A stretch of DNA of 64,000 nucleotides from Pseudomonas brassicacearum (GTDB lineage: Bacteria; Pseudomonadota; Gammaproteobacteria; Pseudomonadales; Pseudomonadaceae), in assembly GCF_003732225.1 (NCBI RefSeq), contig NZ_MOBJ01000009.1, positions 1-64,000 on the forward strand. Direction: 5' to 3'. Positions within the stretch are counted from its first letter, which is position 1, and each line of letters begins with the position of its first letter. This document shows, one piece after another, positions 16,560-24,324 of the stretch. The position numbers and the translations under genes were made by a program. Below the pieces are notes generated by a model. The model was not told the DNA's origin, made no database searches, and worked only from the letters and a program-made list of their open reading frames with translations.

Positions 16560-18704
16560 ATGACTGATGCCATTCGTTACGAAAAAGGTCAGGACCAGAT
16601 TGTCGTCCTGACCATCGACATGCCGGGCCAGAGCGCCAATACCATGAACGCGGCGTACCGCGAGGCCATGGCTGATTGCGTTGCGCGGCTGGTGGCCGAC
16701 AAGGATTCGATTGCCGGAGTGATCATCACCTCCGCGAAAAAAACCTTCTTTGCTGGCGGCGATCTCAACGAGTTGATCAAGGTCGGCAAGCCCCAGGCCA
16801 AAGCCTTCTACGACATGGTGCTGACACTCAAAGCTCAGCTTCGGACGCTGGAAACACTCGGCAAACCAGTGGTTGCGGCGATCAATGGTGCGGCACTGGG
16901 CGGCGGCTGGGAAATCTGCCTGGCCTGCCACCACCGCGTTGTGCTGGACAATTCGTCGGTGCAGATCGGTTTGCCGGAAGTCACGCTGGGGCTGCTGCCG
17001 GGCGGCGGCGGGGTGGTGCGCATGGTGCGCATGCTGGGGCTGGAGAAGGCACTGCCGTATTTGCTCGAAGGCAAGAAAGTTCGGCCGCAGCAAGCACTGC
17101 AAGCCGGTTTGGTCGATGAGCTGGCGGCGGATCGTGATGAACTGCTGGCGAAGGCGCGCACGTGGATTGTTGCCAACCCTGCGGTCAAACAGCCTTGGGA
17201 TATGAACGGTTACCAGATTCCCGGTGGTACACCGTCGCACCCGAAAGTCGCGCAGATGCTGGCCATCGCGCCGTCGATTTTGCGCAGTAAAACTCAGGGT
17301 TGCATGCCGGCACCGGAGAAGATCCTCTGCGCCGCGGTTGAGGGTGCTCAAGTCGATTTCGACACGGCGCAACTGATCGAAACCCGCTACTTCACCGAGC
17401 TGACTACCGGCCAGGTGGCGAAAAACATGATCGGCACCTTCTGGTTCCAGCTTAACGAGATCAATGCCGGAGGTTCGCGGCCTGCAGATTTCGCACCTTA
17501 CGTGACCAAGAAAGTCGGGGTGCTCGGTGCGGGGATGATGGGCGCCGGCATTGCCTACGTCAGCGCCGTGGCCGGTATCGACGTGGTGCTCAAGGACATC
17601 AACCTGACGGCAGCCGAAAAGGGCAAGGCCCATTCGGCAGCACTGCTGGACAAAAAAGTCGCCCGTGGCCAGTTAAGCGCAGCGCAGCGGGAAGCCACGC
17701 TGGCGCGGATCAAAACCACCGAGCAGGACGCCGATCTGGCGGGCTGTGACCTGATCATCGAAGCCGTGTTCGAAGACCGTGAGCTGAAAGCCAAGGTCTC
17801 GTCAGCCGCGCAAAAAGTCATCGGTGCCGACGCGGTCATCGCTTCCAACACCTCGACCTTGCCGATCAGTGGCCTGGCGACAGCGGTGCCGGATCAGTCG
17901 AAATTCATCGGTCTGCACTTCTTCAGCCCGGTCGATAAAATGCCGCTGGTGGAGATCATCAAGGGCGCCAATACCAGCGATGAAACCCTCGCCCGTGGTT
18001 TTGATTTCGTCCTGCAAATCAAGAAAACCCCGATTGTGGTCAACGACAGTCGTGGTTTTTTCACCTCGCGGGTGTTCGGCACCTTCACCAACGAAGGCAT
18101 TGCCATGCTCGGCGAGGGCATCTCGGCGCCGATGATCGAAACCGAGGCGCGCAAGGCCGGGATGCCGATTGGTCCGCTGGCGATTTCCGACGAAGTTTCC
18201 CTCAGCCTGATGAGCCATATCCGCCAGCAAACCGCCAAGGACCTGCAAGCCGAAGGCAAACCGCTGACAGTGCATCCGGCGTTTGCCGTGATCGACCTGC
18301 TGCTCAACGAATACAAACGTCCTGGTAAAGCCGCTGGCGGTGGTTTCTATGAGTATCCGGCTGGAGGGCAAAAACACTTGTGGCCAGAGCTGAAAACGCG
18401 TTTCGAGAAGGCTGACGGGCAGATATCACCACAGGACGTACGCGATCGCTTGCTGTTTGTGCAAGCCATCGAAACCGTGCGCTGCGTGGAGGAGGGCGTG
18501 CTGCAGTCGACGGCCGACGCCAACATCGGTTCGATCTTCGGCATTGGCTTCGCTGCCTGGACGGGCGGGGCGTTGCAGTTCATCAACCAATACGGCGTGA
18601 AAGACTTCGTCGCCCGCGCCCAGTACCTCTCCGAGCAGTACGGTGAGCGTTTCACTCCGCCTGCGTTGCTGCTGGAAAAGGCCGCGAAGGGAGCGTTGTT
18701 CTGA
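16560..18704 (+). CDS. Multifunctional enoyl-CoA hydratase/3-hydroxyacyl-CoA dehydrogenase
   Basis: 714 aa from the ATG at 16560, which follows CAAGGAAGC. An N-terminal crotonase domain (about residues 10-200; FFAGGDLNELIK and NGAALGGGWEICLA) is followed by a 3HCDH NAD-binding domain with GVLGAGMMGAGIAYVSA near residue 322 and the C-terminal 3HCDH domain (RGFFTSRVFGTFTNEG). It performs the hydration and NAD-linked oxidation steps of beta-oxidation. It is coupled to the upstream thiolase, giving a complete cycle apart from the acyl-CoA dehydrogenase. Substrate chain length cannot be read from the sequence. Confidence 0.93.
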   Translation: MTDAIRYEKGQDQIVVLTIDMPGQSANTMNAAYREAMADCVARLVADKDSIAGVIITSAKKTFFAGGDLNELIKVGKPQAKAFYDMVLTLKAQLRTLETLGKPVVAAINGAALGGGWEICLACHHRVVLDNSSVQIGLPEVTLGLLPGGGGVVRMVRMLGLEKALPYLLEGKKVRPQQALQAGLVDELAADRDELLAKARTWIVANPAVKQPWDMNGYQIPGGTPSHPKVAQMLAIAPSILRSKTQGCMPAPEKILCAAVEGAQVDFDTAQLIETRYFTELTTGQVAKNMIGTFWFQLNEINAGGSRPADFAPYVTKKVGVLGAGMMGAGIAYVSAVAGIDVVLKDINLTAAEKGKAHSAALLDKKVARGQLSAAQREATLARIKTTEQDADLAGCDLIIEAVFEDRELKAKVSSAAQKVIGADAVIASNTSTLPISGLATAVPDQSKFIGLHFFSPVDKMPLVEIIKGANTSDETLARGFDFVLQIKKTPIVVNDSRGFFTSRVFGTFTNEGIAMLGEGISAPMIETEARKAGMPIGPLAISDEVSLSLMSHIRQQTAKDLQAEGKPLTVHPAFAVIDLLLNEYKRPGKAAGGGFYEYPAGGQKHLWPELKTRFEKADGQISPQDVRDRLLFVQAIETVRCVEEGVLQSTADANIGSIFGIGFAAWTGGALQFINQYGVKDFVARAQYLSEQYGERFTPPALLLEKAAKGALF

Positions 18705-18811
18705 GGGAGTCGCTCTGACGGATTGGCGGTGCGCACCGGGCTTGCCTGACCCAACGTTTCAAGGCAGGCTCTGGGTGTGCACTATCGCCTCTATCGTGTC
18801 AGGTATTTTTT

Positions 18812-19540
18812 ATGTCGTTACGCATCTGCATTCTGGAAACCGACATCCTGCGCCCAGAACTGGTCGATCAGTATCAGGGTTACGGGCAGATGTTCCAGCG
18901 TCTGTTTTCGCAGCAACCCATCGCTGCCGAGTTCACCGTCTACAACGTGATGCAAGGCGAGTACCCGAGCGATGAGTTGAGCTTCGATGCCTATCTGGTG
19001 ACCGGCAGCAAGGCTGACTCATTCGGCAACGACCCGTGGATTCAAACCCTCAAGACTTACCTGTTGGCGCGCTATGAGCGCGGCGACAAGCTGCTGGGCG
19101 TGTGCTTCGGCCATCAATTGCTGGCGCTGCTGTTGGGCGGCAAAAGCGAGCGCGCGACGCAGGGCTGGGGCGTCGGCACCCACAAGTACAAACTCGCCGC
19201 CAAAGCGCCGTGGATGAGCCCGGTGCGGGAAGAACTGACCTTGTTGATCAGCCACCAGGATCAGGTCACCGCGCTACCGGAAAACGCTACGGTGATCGCT
19301 TCCAGCGATTTTTGCCCGTACGCCGCGTACCACATCAACGACCAGGTACTGTGCTTCCAGGGCCACCCGGAGTTCATTCACGATTACTCGCGGGCGTTGC
19401 TGGAAATCCGCCAGCAACATCTTGGCGAACAGGTCTATCAGAAAGGCGTGGCCAGCCTGGCGCATGAGCACCACGGCACCACTGTCGCGGAATGGATGAT
19501 GCGGTTTGTGGCTCATAAGCCGCAGGCGAAATCTGTATAA
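18812..19540 (+). CDS. Class I glutamine amidotransferase-like protein
   Basis: 242 aa. A GATase1 domain has the nucleophile elbow LLGVCFGHQLLALLLGG and the downstream His-Glu dyad in CFQGHPEFIHDY, so all three catalytic residues are present. It resembles the stand-alone GMP-synthase-like amidotransferase group, which includes gamma-glutamyl hydrolases such as PuuD. It has no synthetase domain and no obvious partner gene. It lies about 107 bases after the beta-oxidation pair and may be separately transcribed. Confidence 0.85.
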   Translation: MSLRICILETDILRPELVDQYQGYGQMFQRLFSQQPIAAEFTVYNVMQGEYPSDELSFDAYLVTGSKADSFGNDPWIQTLKTYLLARYERGDKLLGVCFGHQLLALLLGGKSERATQGWGVGTHKYKLAAKAPWMSPVREELTLLISHQDQVTALPENATVIASSDFCPYAAYHINDQVLCFQGHPEFIHDYSRALLEIRQQHLGEQVYQKGVASLAHEHHGTTVAEWMMRFVAHKPQAKSV

Positions 19541-19546
19541 ATGCCC

Positions 19547-19616
19547 GTAGGAGCTGCCGCAGGCTGCGATCTTTAAAGTTCAAGATCAAAAGATCGCAGC
19601 CTGCGGCAGCTCCTAC
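19547..19616. repeat. REP pair (family B)
   Basis: GTAGGAGCTGCCGCAGGCTG (from 19547) is matched in inverse by CAGCCTGCGGCAGCTCCTAC (to 19616), giving a stem of about 28 bp with a short loop. It lies in the convergent gap between the amidotransferase and corA and could double as a bidirectional terminator. Confidence 0.9.
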
Positions 19617-19627
19617 AGGATAAGGCG

Positions 19628-20599
19628 TTACAACCACCCCGACCGCTTGAAGCTCACCCACAACCCGAAACAGCCCACAGTCATAAACCCCATCACCACG
19701 AAATAGCCGTAATGCCAGCTCAGTTCCGGCATGTTCTGAAAGTTCATCCCATAGATCCCGGCCACCGCTGTCGGGAACGCCAGAATTGCCGCCCAGGCCG
19801 CAAACTTGCGTTGCACCACACTTTGTCGGGCTGCTTCCAGCAACACGCCGATCTCGATGGTCTGGCTGGCGATGTCGCGTAACGTCGTCAGGTCTTCCAT
19901 CTGCCGTGTGACATGGATCTGCACATCACGAAAGTACGGTCGCATGTTCTTGTCGATAAACGGGAAGCTCAGCTTCTGCAGCTCCTCGCTGATTTCTACC
20001 ATCGGCGCTACATAACGGCGCAGGCGCAACACGTCGCGACGCAAACCATGGAGGTTCTGAATGTCCTTTTCGTTGAGCGTGCTACGCAGCACGTTGCGCT
20101 CCAGTTCATCGATCTCGTTATGGATCGCTTCGCCCACTGGCTGATAGTTTTCGATGACGAAATCGAGCAGGGCGTACAGGACGAAATCTTCGCCGTGCTC
20201 AAGCAACAGCGGGCGCGCCTCACAGCGTTGGCGCACATGCGCGTAGGACGCCGAGTGACCGTTACGGCAGGTGATGATGTAACCCTTGCCGGCAAAGATG
20301 TGGGTTTCGATGAACTCCAGTTTGCCCTCATGGCGCACCGGCGAGTACGTGACGATAAACAGCGCATCGCCAAAGGTTTCCAGCTTCGGTCGGCTGTGTT
20401 TACCCAGGGCGTCCTCAATCGCCAGTTCGTGCAGGCCGAACTGACGTTGCAGGTTGGCCAGCTCTTGGGCGTTCGGCTCCTCAAGGCCGATCCATACAAA
20501 GTGGCCTGGTTTTGCAGCCCAGGCGGCGCCCTCATCGAGGGTGATATTGGCGACTCTCTTACCGGCACTGTAGACCGCAGACGCAACGACTCTACCCAT
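19628..20599 (-). CDS. corA: CorA-family magnesium/cobalt transporter
   Basis: 323 aa. A large N-terminal cytoplasmic domain is followed by a long helix and two C-terminal membrane spans. The diagnostic YGMNF is at about 283-287, between the spans, followed by the loop QNMPELSWHYGYF. CorA forms a pentameric channel for Mg2+ uptake. The C-terminus is short and basic (SFKRSGWL). It is transcribed alone towards the family B REP pair. A second, ZntB/CmaX-type member of the superfamily is at 58.4 kb. Confidence 0.93.
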   Translation of the reverse strand: MGRVVASAVYSAGKRVANITLDEGAAWAAKPGHFVWIGLEEPNAQELANLQRQFGLHELAIEDALGKHSRPKLETFGDALFIVTYSPVRHEGKLEFIETHIFAGKGYIITCRNGHSASYAHVRQRCEARPLLLEHGEDFVLYALLDFVIENYQPVGEAIHNEIDELERNVLRSTLNEKDIQNLHGLRRDVLRLRRYVAPMVEISEELQKLSFPFIDKNMRPYFRDVQIHVTRQMEDLTTLRDIASQTIEIGVLLEAARQSVVQRKFAAWAAILAFPTAVAGIYGMNFQNMPELSWHYGYFVVMGFMTVGCFGLWVSFKRSGWL

Positions 20600-20702
20600 G
20601 ATTTTTATTCACTTCTTCTTGGCAAATGGCAATGACAGGTAACGTCCAGCTTATCCTGCTCTGAGGCTTGAGAGTCAGTAAAATCGGCGAAGTTCGCCGG
20701 CA

Positions 20703-20729
20703 AAAACAAGCCCGCACAGGGCGGGCTTC
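20703..20729 (-). terminator. Terminator of plsC
   Basis: On the minus strand AAGCCCGCC-CTGT-GCGGGCTT is followed by GTTTTTG, just past the plsC stop codon. Confidence 0.8.
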
Positions 20730-20731
20730 AT

Positions 20732-21454
20732 TCAGGCAGCGTGCAGCTGTCGATCCATCGACTCGATGCACTCGCGCATCTGTTCGCGGCACTGGGCGAT
20801 CAGCATCGGCATGTCGTCCATGCTCAAAGCGGCGGTAGGAATCGCCGGTAGCGAGCGGATCAGGATCTCCCCACTGCGCCAGCGGTTCAGGCGCATATGG
20901 TTGATGTAGCTGCTGACGCACACGGGCACGATCGGCACCCCGGCGGCGATCGCCATCTGGAACGCACCTTTCTTGAACGGCAGCAACTCTTCGCCAAGGT
21001 TGCGCGTGCCTTCCGGGAATACCCAGATCGAGGTGTCTTTGTGCTGCAAGGTGTCGGTGGTGGTGAGCATCGATTGCCGAGCCTTGTGCGCATTGCCACG
21101 GTCAATCAACACATTGCCTGCCAGCCAGAACAGCTGCCCGAACAATGGCACCCATTTCAGGCTCTTCTTGCCGATGCACACGGTGCGGTGCGGCACTACA
21201 TTGCCCAGCACAAACAGATCGTAGTTCGACTGATGGTTGGCGATCACCACGCAGCTTTGCGTCTTGTTCGTTAGCCCGTCGACATCGGCCTTCACTCGCA
21301 AACGCAAAATACACATCGCCGGCCAGGCATAAAGGCGCGCGCACAAACGGCTGTTATCCGGATTGAACGGCCGGCACAGACCAAGCACTACGCCGAGCAC
21401 ACCCGCTACAACAAAATGCAGGCCCATCAATAACATGCGAAACAGATACAGCAT
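20732..21454 (-). CDS. plsC: 1-acyl-sn-glycerol-3-phosphate acyltransferase
   Basis: 240 aa inner-membrane enzyme that acylates lysophosphatidate to phosphatidate. An N-terminal hydrophobic helix is followed by the catalytic NHQSNYD motif (His74 to Asp79). The substrate-binding block FPEGTRN is also present, as is a later VPIVPVCVSSY motif. It is of normal length. Pseudomonads often carry several PlsC paralogues, so this may be a secondary form. A terminator follows, so it is a single-gene unit. Confidence 0.92.
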   Translation of the reverse strand: MLYLFRMLLMGLHFVVAGVLGVVLGLCRPFNPDNSRLCARLYAWPAMCILRLRVKADVDGLTNKTQSCVVIANHQSNYDLFVLGNVVPHRTVCIGKKSLKWVPLFGQLFWLAGNVLIDRGNAHKARQSMLTTTDTLQHKDTSIWVFPEGTRNLGEELLPFKKGAFQMAIAAGVPIVPVCVSSYINHMRLNRWRSGEILIRSLPAIPTAALSMDDMPMLIAQCREQMRECIESMDRQLHAA

Positions 21455-21619
21455 TTACAGGCCCACCGGGACAAAAGGTGGCGCAGTGTACGGATGTGCA
21501 CTGTTTTCGGCAATTGCCACTATAGAGGTAGGAGATAGGCGATGTTTAAGCGCATGTTTCTGACCTATAGCGTCAGATGCCGCCTAGAGCGGCTGAAGGA
21601 CGGTAAACAGATCGGACAA

Positions 21620-21651
21620 GAAAAAGCCCGACTCGGCGGTCGGGCTTTTCA
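21620..21651 (-). terminator. Terminator of the crotonase-family gene
   Basis: AAAAGCCCGAC-TCGGC-GGTCGGGCTTTT is a near-perfect dyad with A and T runs on both sides, located about 20 bases after the stop codon; it would work in both directions. Confidence 0.85.
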
Positions 21652-21671
21652 TTGCATCGCTTTCGGGCTTC

Positions 21672-22361
21672 TTAAACCAAATGTTCCTGATCCTGAATGA
21701 TCGCGTTGTCCAGCGTCTCCAGCAGGGCCTTGCGCACTTTCAGCTTGGTGTTCTTGTGAGCGGTCATGTTGATCTTCTTCAACTGACGCGCCATGGCCAG
21801 TGCGGCACCTTGCAGTTCTTCAGCAGAGACGACCTTGTCGAGGAAGCCAGCATCCACCGCGCTTTGCGGATCGAACATCTCAGCGTTGATCACCGAACGG
21901 TGGAACGCCGATTTGCGCAGACGATCACGGGCCAACTCGATGCCGGCGTGGTGCATGGTCATGCCGATCTGCACTTCGTTCAGACCAATGCTGAACGGGC
22001 CGTCGACACCAATCCGGTAATCAGCCGACAACAGAATGAATGCACCTTTGGCCACCGCATGCCCTGGGCACGCGACGATCACCGGGAAAGGGTGCGACAA
22101 CAGACGACGGGCCAGGGTCGAGCCAGCGGTCACCAGGCTCACCGCTTCTTTAGGACCGGCCGTCATCACCTTCAAGTCATAACCGCCGGACAAAATGCCC
22201 GGCTGACCGGTGATGATCACCACCGCACGATCCGTCACCGCCTGATCCAGCGCAGCATTAAACGCGGCAATCACGTCCGGCGAGATGGCATTGACCTTGC
22301 CATTGCTCAAGGTCAGGGTCGCGATACCGTCTTCGAGATGGTAGGAAATCAACTCACTCAT
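21672..22361 (-). CDS. Crotonase/enoyl-CoA hydratase family protein
   Basis: 229 aa, shorter than canonical hydratases (about 257). The crotonase fold is visible in SGGYDLKVMTAG (oxyanion-hole region) and in AKGAFILLSADYRIG. The catalytic Glu pair of FadB-type hydratases is not evident at its usual positions, so hydratase activity is uncertain; an isomerase, hydrolase or other CoA-ester reaction is possible. It is a single-gene unit ending in a strong terminator. Confidence 0.85.
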   Translation of the reverse strand: MSELISYHLEDGIATLTLSNGKVNAISPDVIAAFNAALDQAVTDRAVVIITGQPGILSGGYDLKVMTAGPKEAVSLVTAGSTLARRLLSHPFPVIVACPGHAVAKGAFILLSADYRIGVDGPFSIGLNEVQIGMTMHHAGIELARDRLRKSAFHRSVINAEMFDPQSAVDAGFLDKVVSAEELQGAALAMARQLKKINMTAHKNTKLKVRKALLETLDNAIIQDQEHLV

Positions 22362-22668
22362 GACGCTATTCCTTGTATTGAAGTGGGGCAGACGTTACCC
22401 ACCGCCGTAGGCCAGGTAAAGCACCAAGGCTGACCGGCCAGTCAGCCAATTCGCGCCCGCCAAGCGTAACCGGCCATACGCACCGCGCATTGCCCTCTAT
22501 ATAGAAGCATTCACCCAGCCGAAGATTGGCAGGTTTGCCCTGTCTCCAAACCCGCCCGAACGCATAAATCTCTTAACCGCATGAAAATTCTGAAAAAATG
22601 TTTGCCATCGGAAAAGCTTTCGACTACATTAGCGCGCCTCGACAGACAGAACATGTTTGAAGAGATAC
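22362..22668. other. Intergenic region between the crotonase gene and tRNA-Ser
   Basis: About 300 bases with no gene. The part near 22602-22668 is the tRNA promoter and leader; the rest should contain the promoter of the divergently oriented crotonase gene. Nothing else stands out. Confidence 0.5.
22602..22630 (+). promoter_or_regulatory. Sigma-70 promoter of tRNA-Ser
   Basis: TTGCCA at 22602-22607 and TACATT at 22625-22630 are separated by 17 bases. A GC-rich discriminator (AGCGCGCC) follows, as expected for stringently controlled stable RNA promoters. Confidence 0.7.
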
Positions 22669-22758
22669 GGTGAAGTGTCCGAGTGGCTTAAGGAGCACGC
22701 CTGGAAAGTGTGTATACAAGAAATTGTATCGAGAGTTCGAATCTCTCCTTCACCGCCA
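22669..22758 (+). tRNA. tRNA-Ser (anticodon GGA)
   Basis: 90-nt tRNA with the acceptor stem GGTGAAG/CTTCACC, discriminator G and encoded CCA end. The anticodon loop CTGGAAA carries GGA and reads UCC and UCU codons. A long variable arm around TGTATACAAGAAATTGTATC is typical of serine tRNAs, and the T-loop GTTCGAATC is normal. Confidence 0.96.
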
Positions 22759-22772
22759 AATTCGATACACAC

Positions 22773-22807
22773 AAAACCCCTGATTTCGAAAGAAGTCAGG
22801 GGTTTTG
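22773..22807 (+). terminator. Terminator of tRNA-Ser
   Basis: AAAACCCCTGA and TCAGGGGTTTT form a stem around the loop TTTCGAAAGAAG shortly after the tRNA 3' end. Confidence 0.85.
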
Positions 22808-22971
22808 TGGTTTCTGGCGTCTGAAAAAAAGCGAACATCCCAACAGATGGGGGACCTAGGAGAAACCCAAAATGTGACCGCATCATTCCAGATGGCCGTA
22901 TCACCAGTAGCAACCGGTATAGTCGGCATGCCGTAGCCTTAAACGACGCCACGAGTGAATCCGAGTTTCAT

Positions 22972-23718
22972 ATGACCCCTGAAGAAATTGCCATTGAAGA
23001 GGCAGCCTTTGAGTTTGCAAAAGCGAATCGGACGTCGCTCGCCAGAACAATTGCGGACACGAGTATTTTCGCGGCGGAAGCTTCTCCGCTTACCGTTTTC
23101 ATGGCTGGGTCACCAGGGGCAGGGAAAACAGAGATTTCCAAGGCTATGGTCGAAACCTTGGAGGAGGGGATACCAGGTGTGCCTGCGCAGAGAGTTTTAC
23201 GCATTGATCCCGACGACTTCAGGTGCTTGATTCCTGGGTATGCTGGCGATAATTCATACCTCTATCAGCGTGCGGTAACCAAAATTTTGGAGAGGGTGCT
23301 TGATCGGGCGTTCAACAAGCACCTTTCATTTCTTCTTGATGGGACCTTGGCAAATATTGACGTGGCAAGACGGAACATCGACAGGGTCCTGAGAAATCAA
23401 CGAATGGCTCAGGTGATCTATGTTTATCAAAGGCCTGAGCTAGCTTGGCAGTTTGTTAAAGCTAGGGAGATCACTGAGGGGCGCAATATCCCAATGGATG
23501 CATTTGTCAGTCAGTATTTGGCTGCGCGCCGAAACGTTGTGGAGCTGAGGAAATCTTACGGTGAACATTTTTCTGTGGATTTGATCATAAAAAATACGGA
23601 TCGTACGGCTATGGCCTTCGAGGGCGACGTTTCCGTAGAGCAAATTGACGCTTTGATTCCTGAGACCTATGATCAAAACGAGCTCGTTGAGCTATTAACC
23701 GAGGTGGAACAGTCATGA
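22972..23718 (+). CDS. Zeta-toxin-like P-loop kinase
   Basis: 248 aa. The Walker A motif GSPGAGKT is at 46-53 (Lys52), followed by RIDPDDFR at 77-84, which fits the zeta/PezT substrate-binding region. Later come FLLDGTLAN and KAREITEGRNIP with paired arginines expected for phosphate transfer. Zeta toxins phosphorylate UDP-N-acetylglucosamine or related sugars and block wall synthesis; some family members act on other targets. The gene is visibly AT-richer than its neighbours and sits 213 bases after tRNA-Ser. It overlaps a small downstream gene by 4 bases. No epsilon/PezA-type antitoxin lies upstream. Confidence 0.83.
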   Translation: MTPEEIAIEEAAFEFAKANRTSLARTIADTSIFAAEASPLTVFMAGSPGAGKTEISKAMVETLEEGIPGVPAQRVLRIDPDDFRCLIPGYAGDNSYLYQRAVTKILERVLDRAFNKHLSFLLDGTLANIDVARRNIDRVLRNQRMAQVIYVYQRPELAWQFVKAREITEGRNIPMDAFVSQYLAARRNVVELRKSYGEHFSVDLIIKNTDRTAMAFEGDVSVEQIDALIPETYDQNELVELLTEVEQS

Positions 23719-23897
23719 GTGCCGTTAAGGCCGGAAAAAACAGCCCATTGGCTGATTTTTTCTCCAACGCTTCTGCGGAAACGAAGCGAGGAGTGTTTGA
23801 AGAAGTGATCAGCAAGGCTATCGCTTCTCAGCTAGAAGTCATAGAAAGGGCTGAAGCGATCAAAAAGACGCAAAAATCGTCGAAGGCACCCGTATAA
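23715..23897 (+). CDS. Small protein coupled to the zeta-toxin-like gene
   Basis: 60 aa, starting MSAVKAGKNSPLADFFSNAS. It is hydrophilic and mostly helical (VFEEVISKAIASQLEVIERA), with a basic lysine-rich tail. The start codon overlaps the stop of the zeta-like gene (ATGA), so it is co-translated. Size, charge and coupling make it a candidate antitoxin or regulator, but it does not resemble epsilon or PezA antitoxins in any way I can recognise. A terminator at about 23918 closes the unit. Confidence 0.7.
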   Translation: MSAVKAGKNSPLADFFSNASAETKRGVFEEVISKAIASQLEVIERAEAIKKTQKSSKAPV

Positions 23898-23917
23898 CAA
23901 TATTTCCTCGATTCCGA

Positions 23918-23943
23918 AGCCCAGCCTAGTGCTGGGCTTTTTC
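23918..23943 (+). terminator. Terminator of the zeta-toxin-like operon
   Basis: AGCCCAGC-CTAGT-GCTGGGCT is followed by TTTTC about 20 bases after the small gene. Confidence 0.85.
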
Positions 23944-24154
23944 ATTGGACCACTACAGGTGCTTCCGAAATTGCTGTAGGGCAAATGATGGAGGTGTGGG
24001 AAGCAACGCTGCAAAGCCAGGTACTTGAGCGCTTCCATGGGTTTCAGCGCTTCACACGAAGCAAGTCGGGAAGGGCTATTCATTTCGCACCTTTAGGGTA
24101 GAAAATGAATCAAAGCGCAGCACACCCGACCCGCCACCCGAAAGGACGAATGTT

Positions 24155-24304
24155 ATGCAGGAGCTGACCCTGCAACACGCCGAACTGGAAAAGGTTCACG
24201 TGGAAATCGTCAAGCTGATGGCTGAGCAGCGCAAGCTGAATGCCGAGGCTGGCCTGATCGGCACGGTGGCCGCCGTCACTGCGGTGTTGATCAAGCTTTT
24301 CTAA
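24155..24304 (+). CDS. Small helical protein with C-terminal hydrophobic segment (49 aa)
   Basis: An ATG at 24155 opens a 49-codon frame starting MQELTLQHAELEKVHVEIVK and ending GTVAAVTAVLIKLF. The first 35 residues form an amphipathic, coiled-coil-like helix (leucine and valine at regular spacing), and the last 17 are hydrophobic, suggesting a membrane-anchored or self-associating helix. AAAGGACG lies 9-16 bases upstream as a ribosome binding site. No family is recognised. It sits between the zeta-like operon and the convergent diguanylate cyclase gene. Confidence 0.6.
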   Translation: MQELTLQHAELEKVHVEIVKLMAEQRKLNAEAGLIGTVAAVTAVLIKLF

Positions 24305-24324
24305 TCCCTTCAAACCGATCAATA

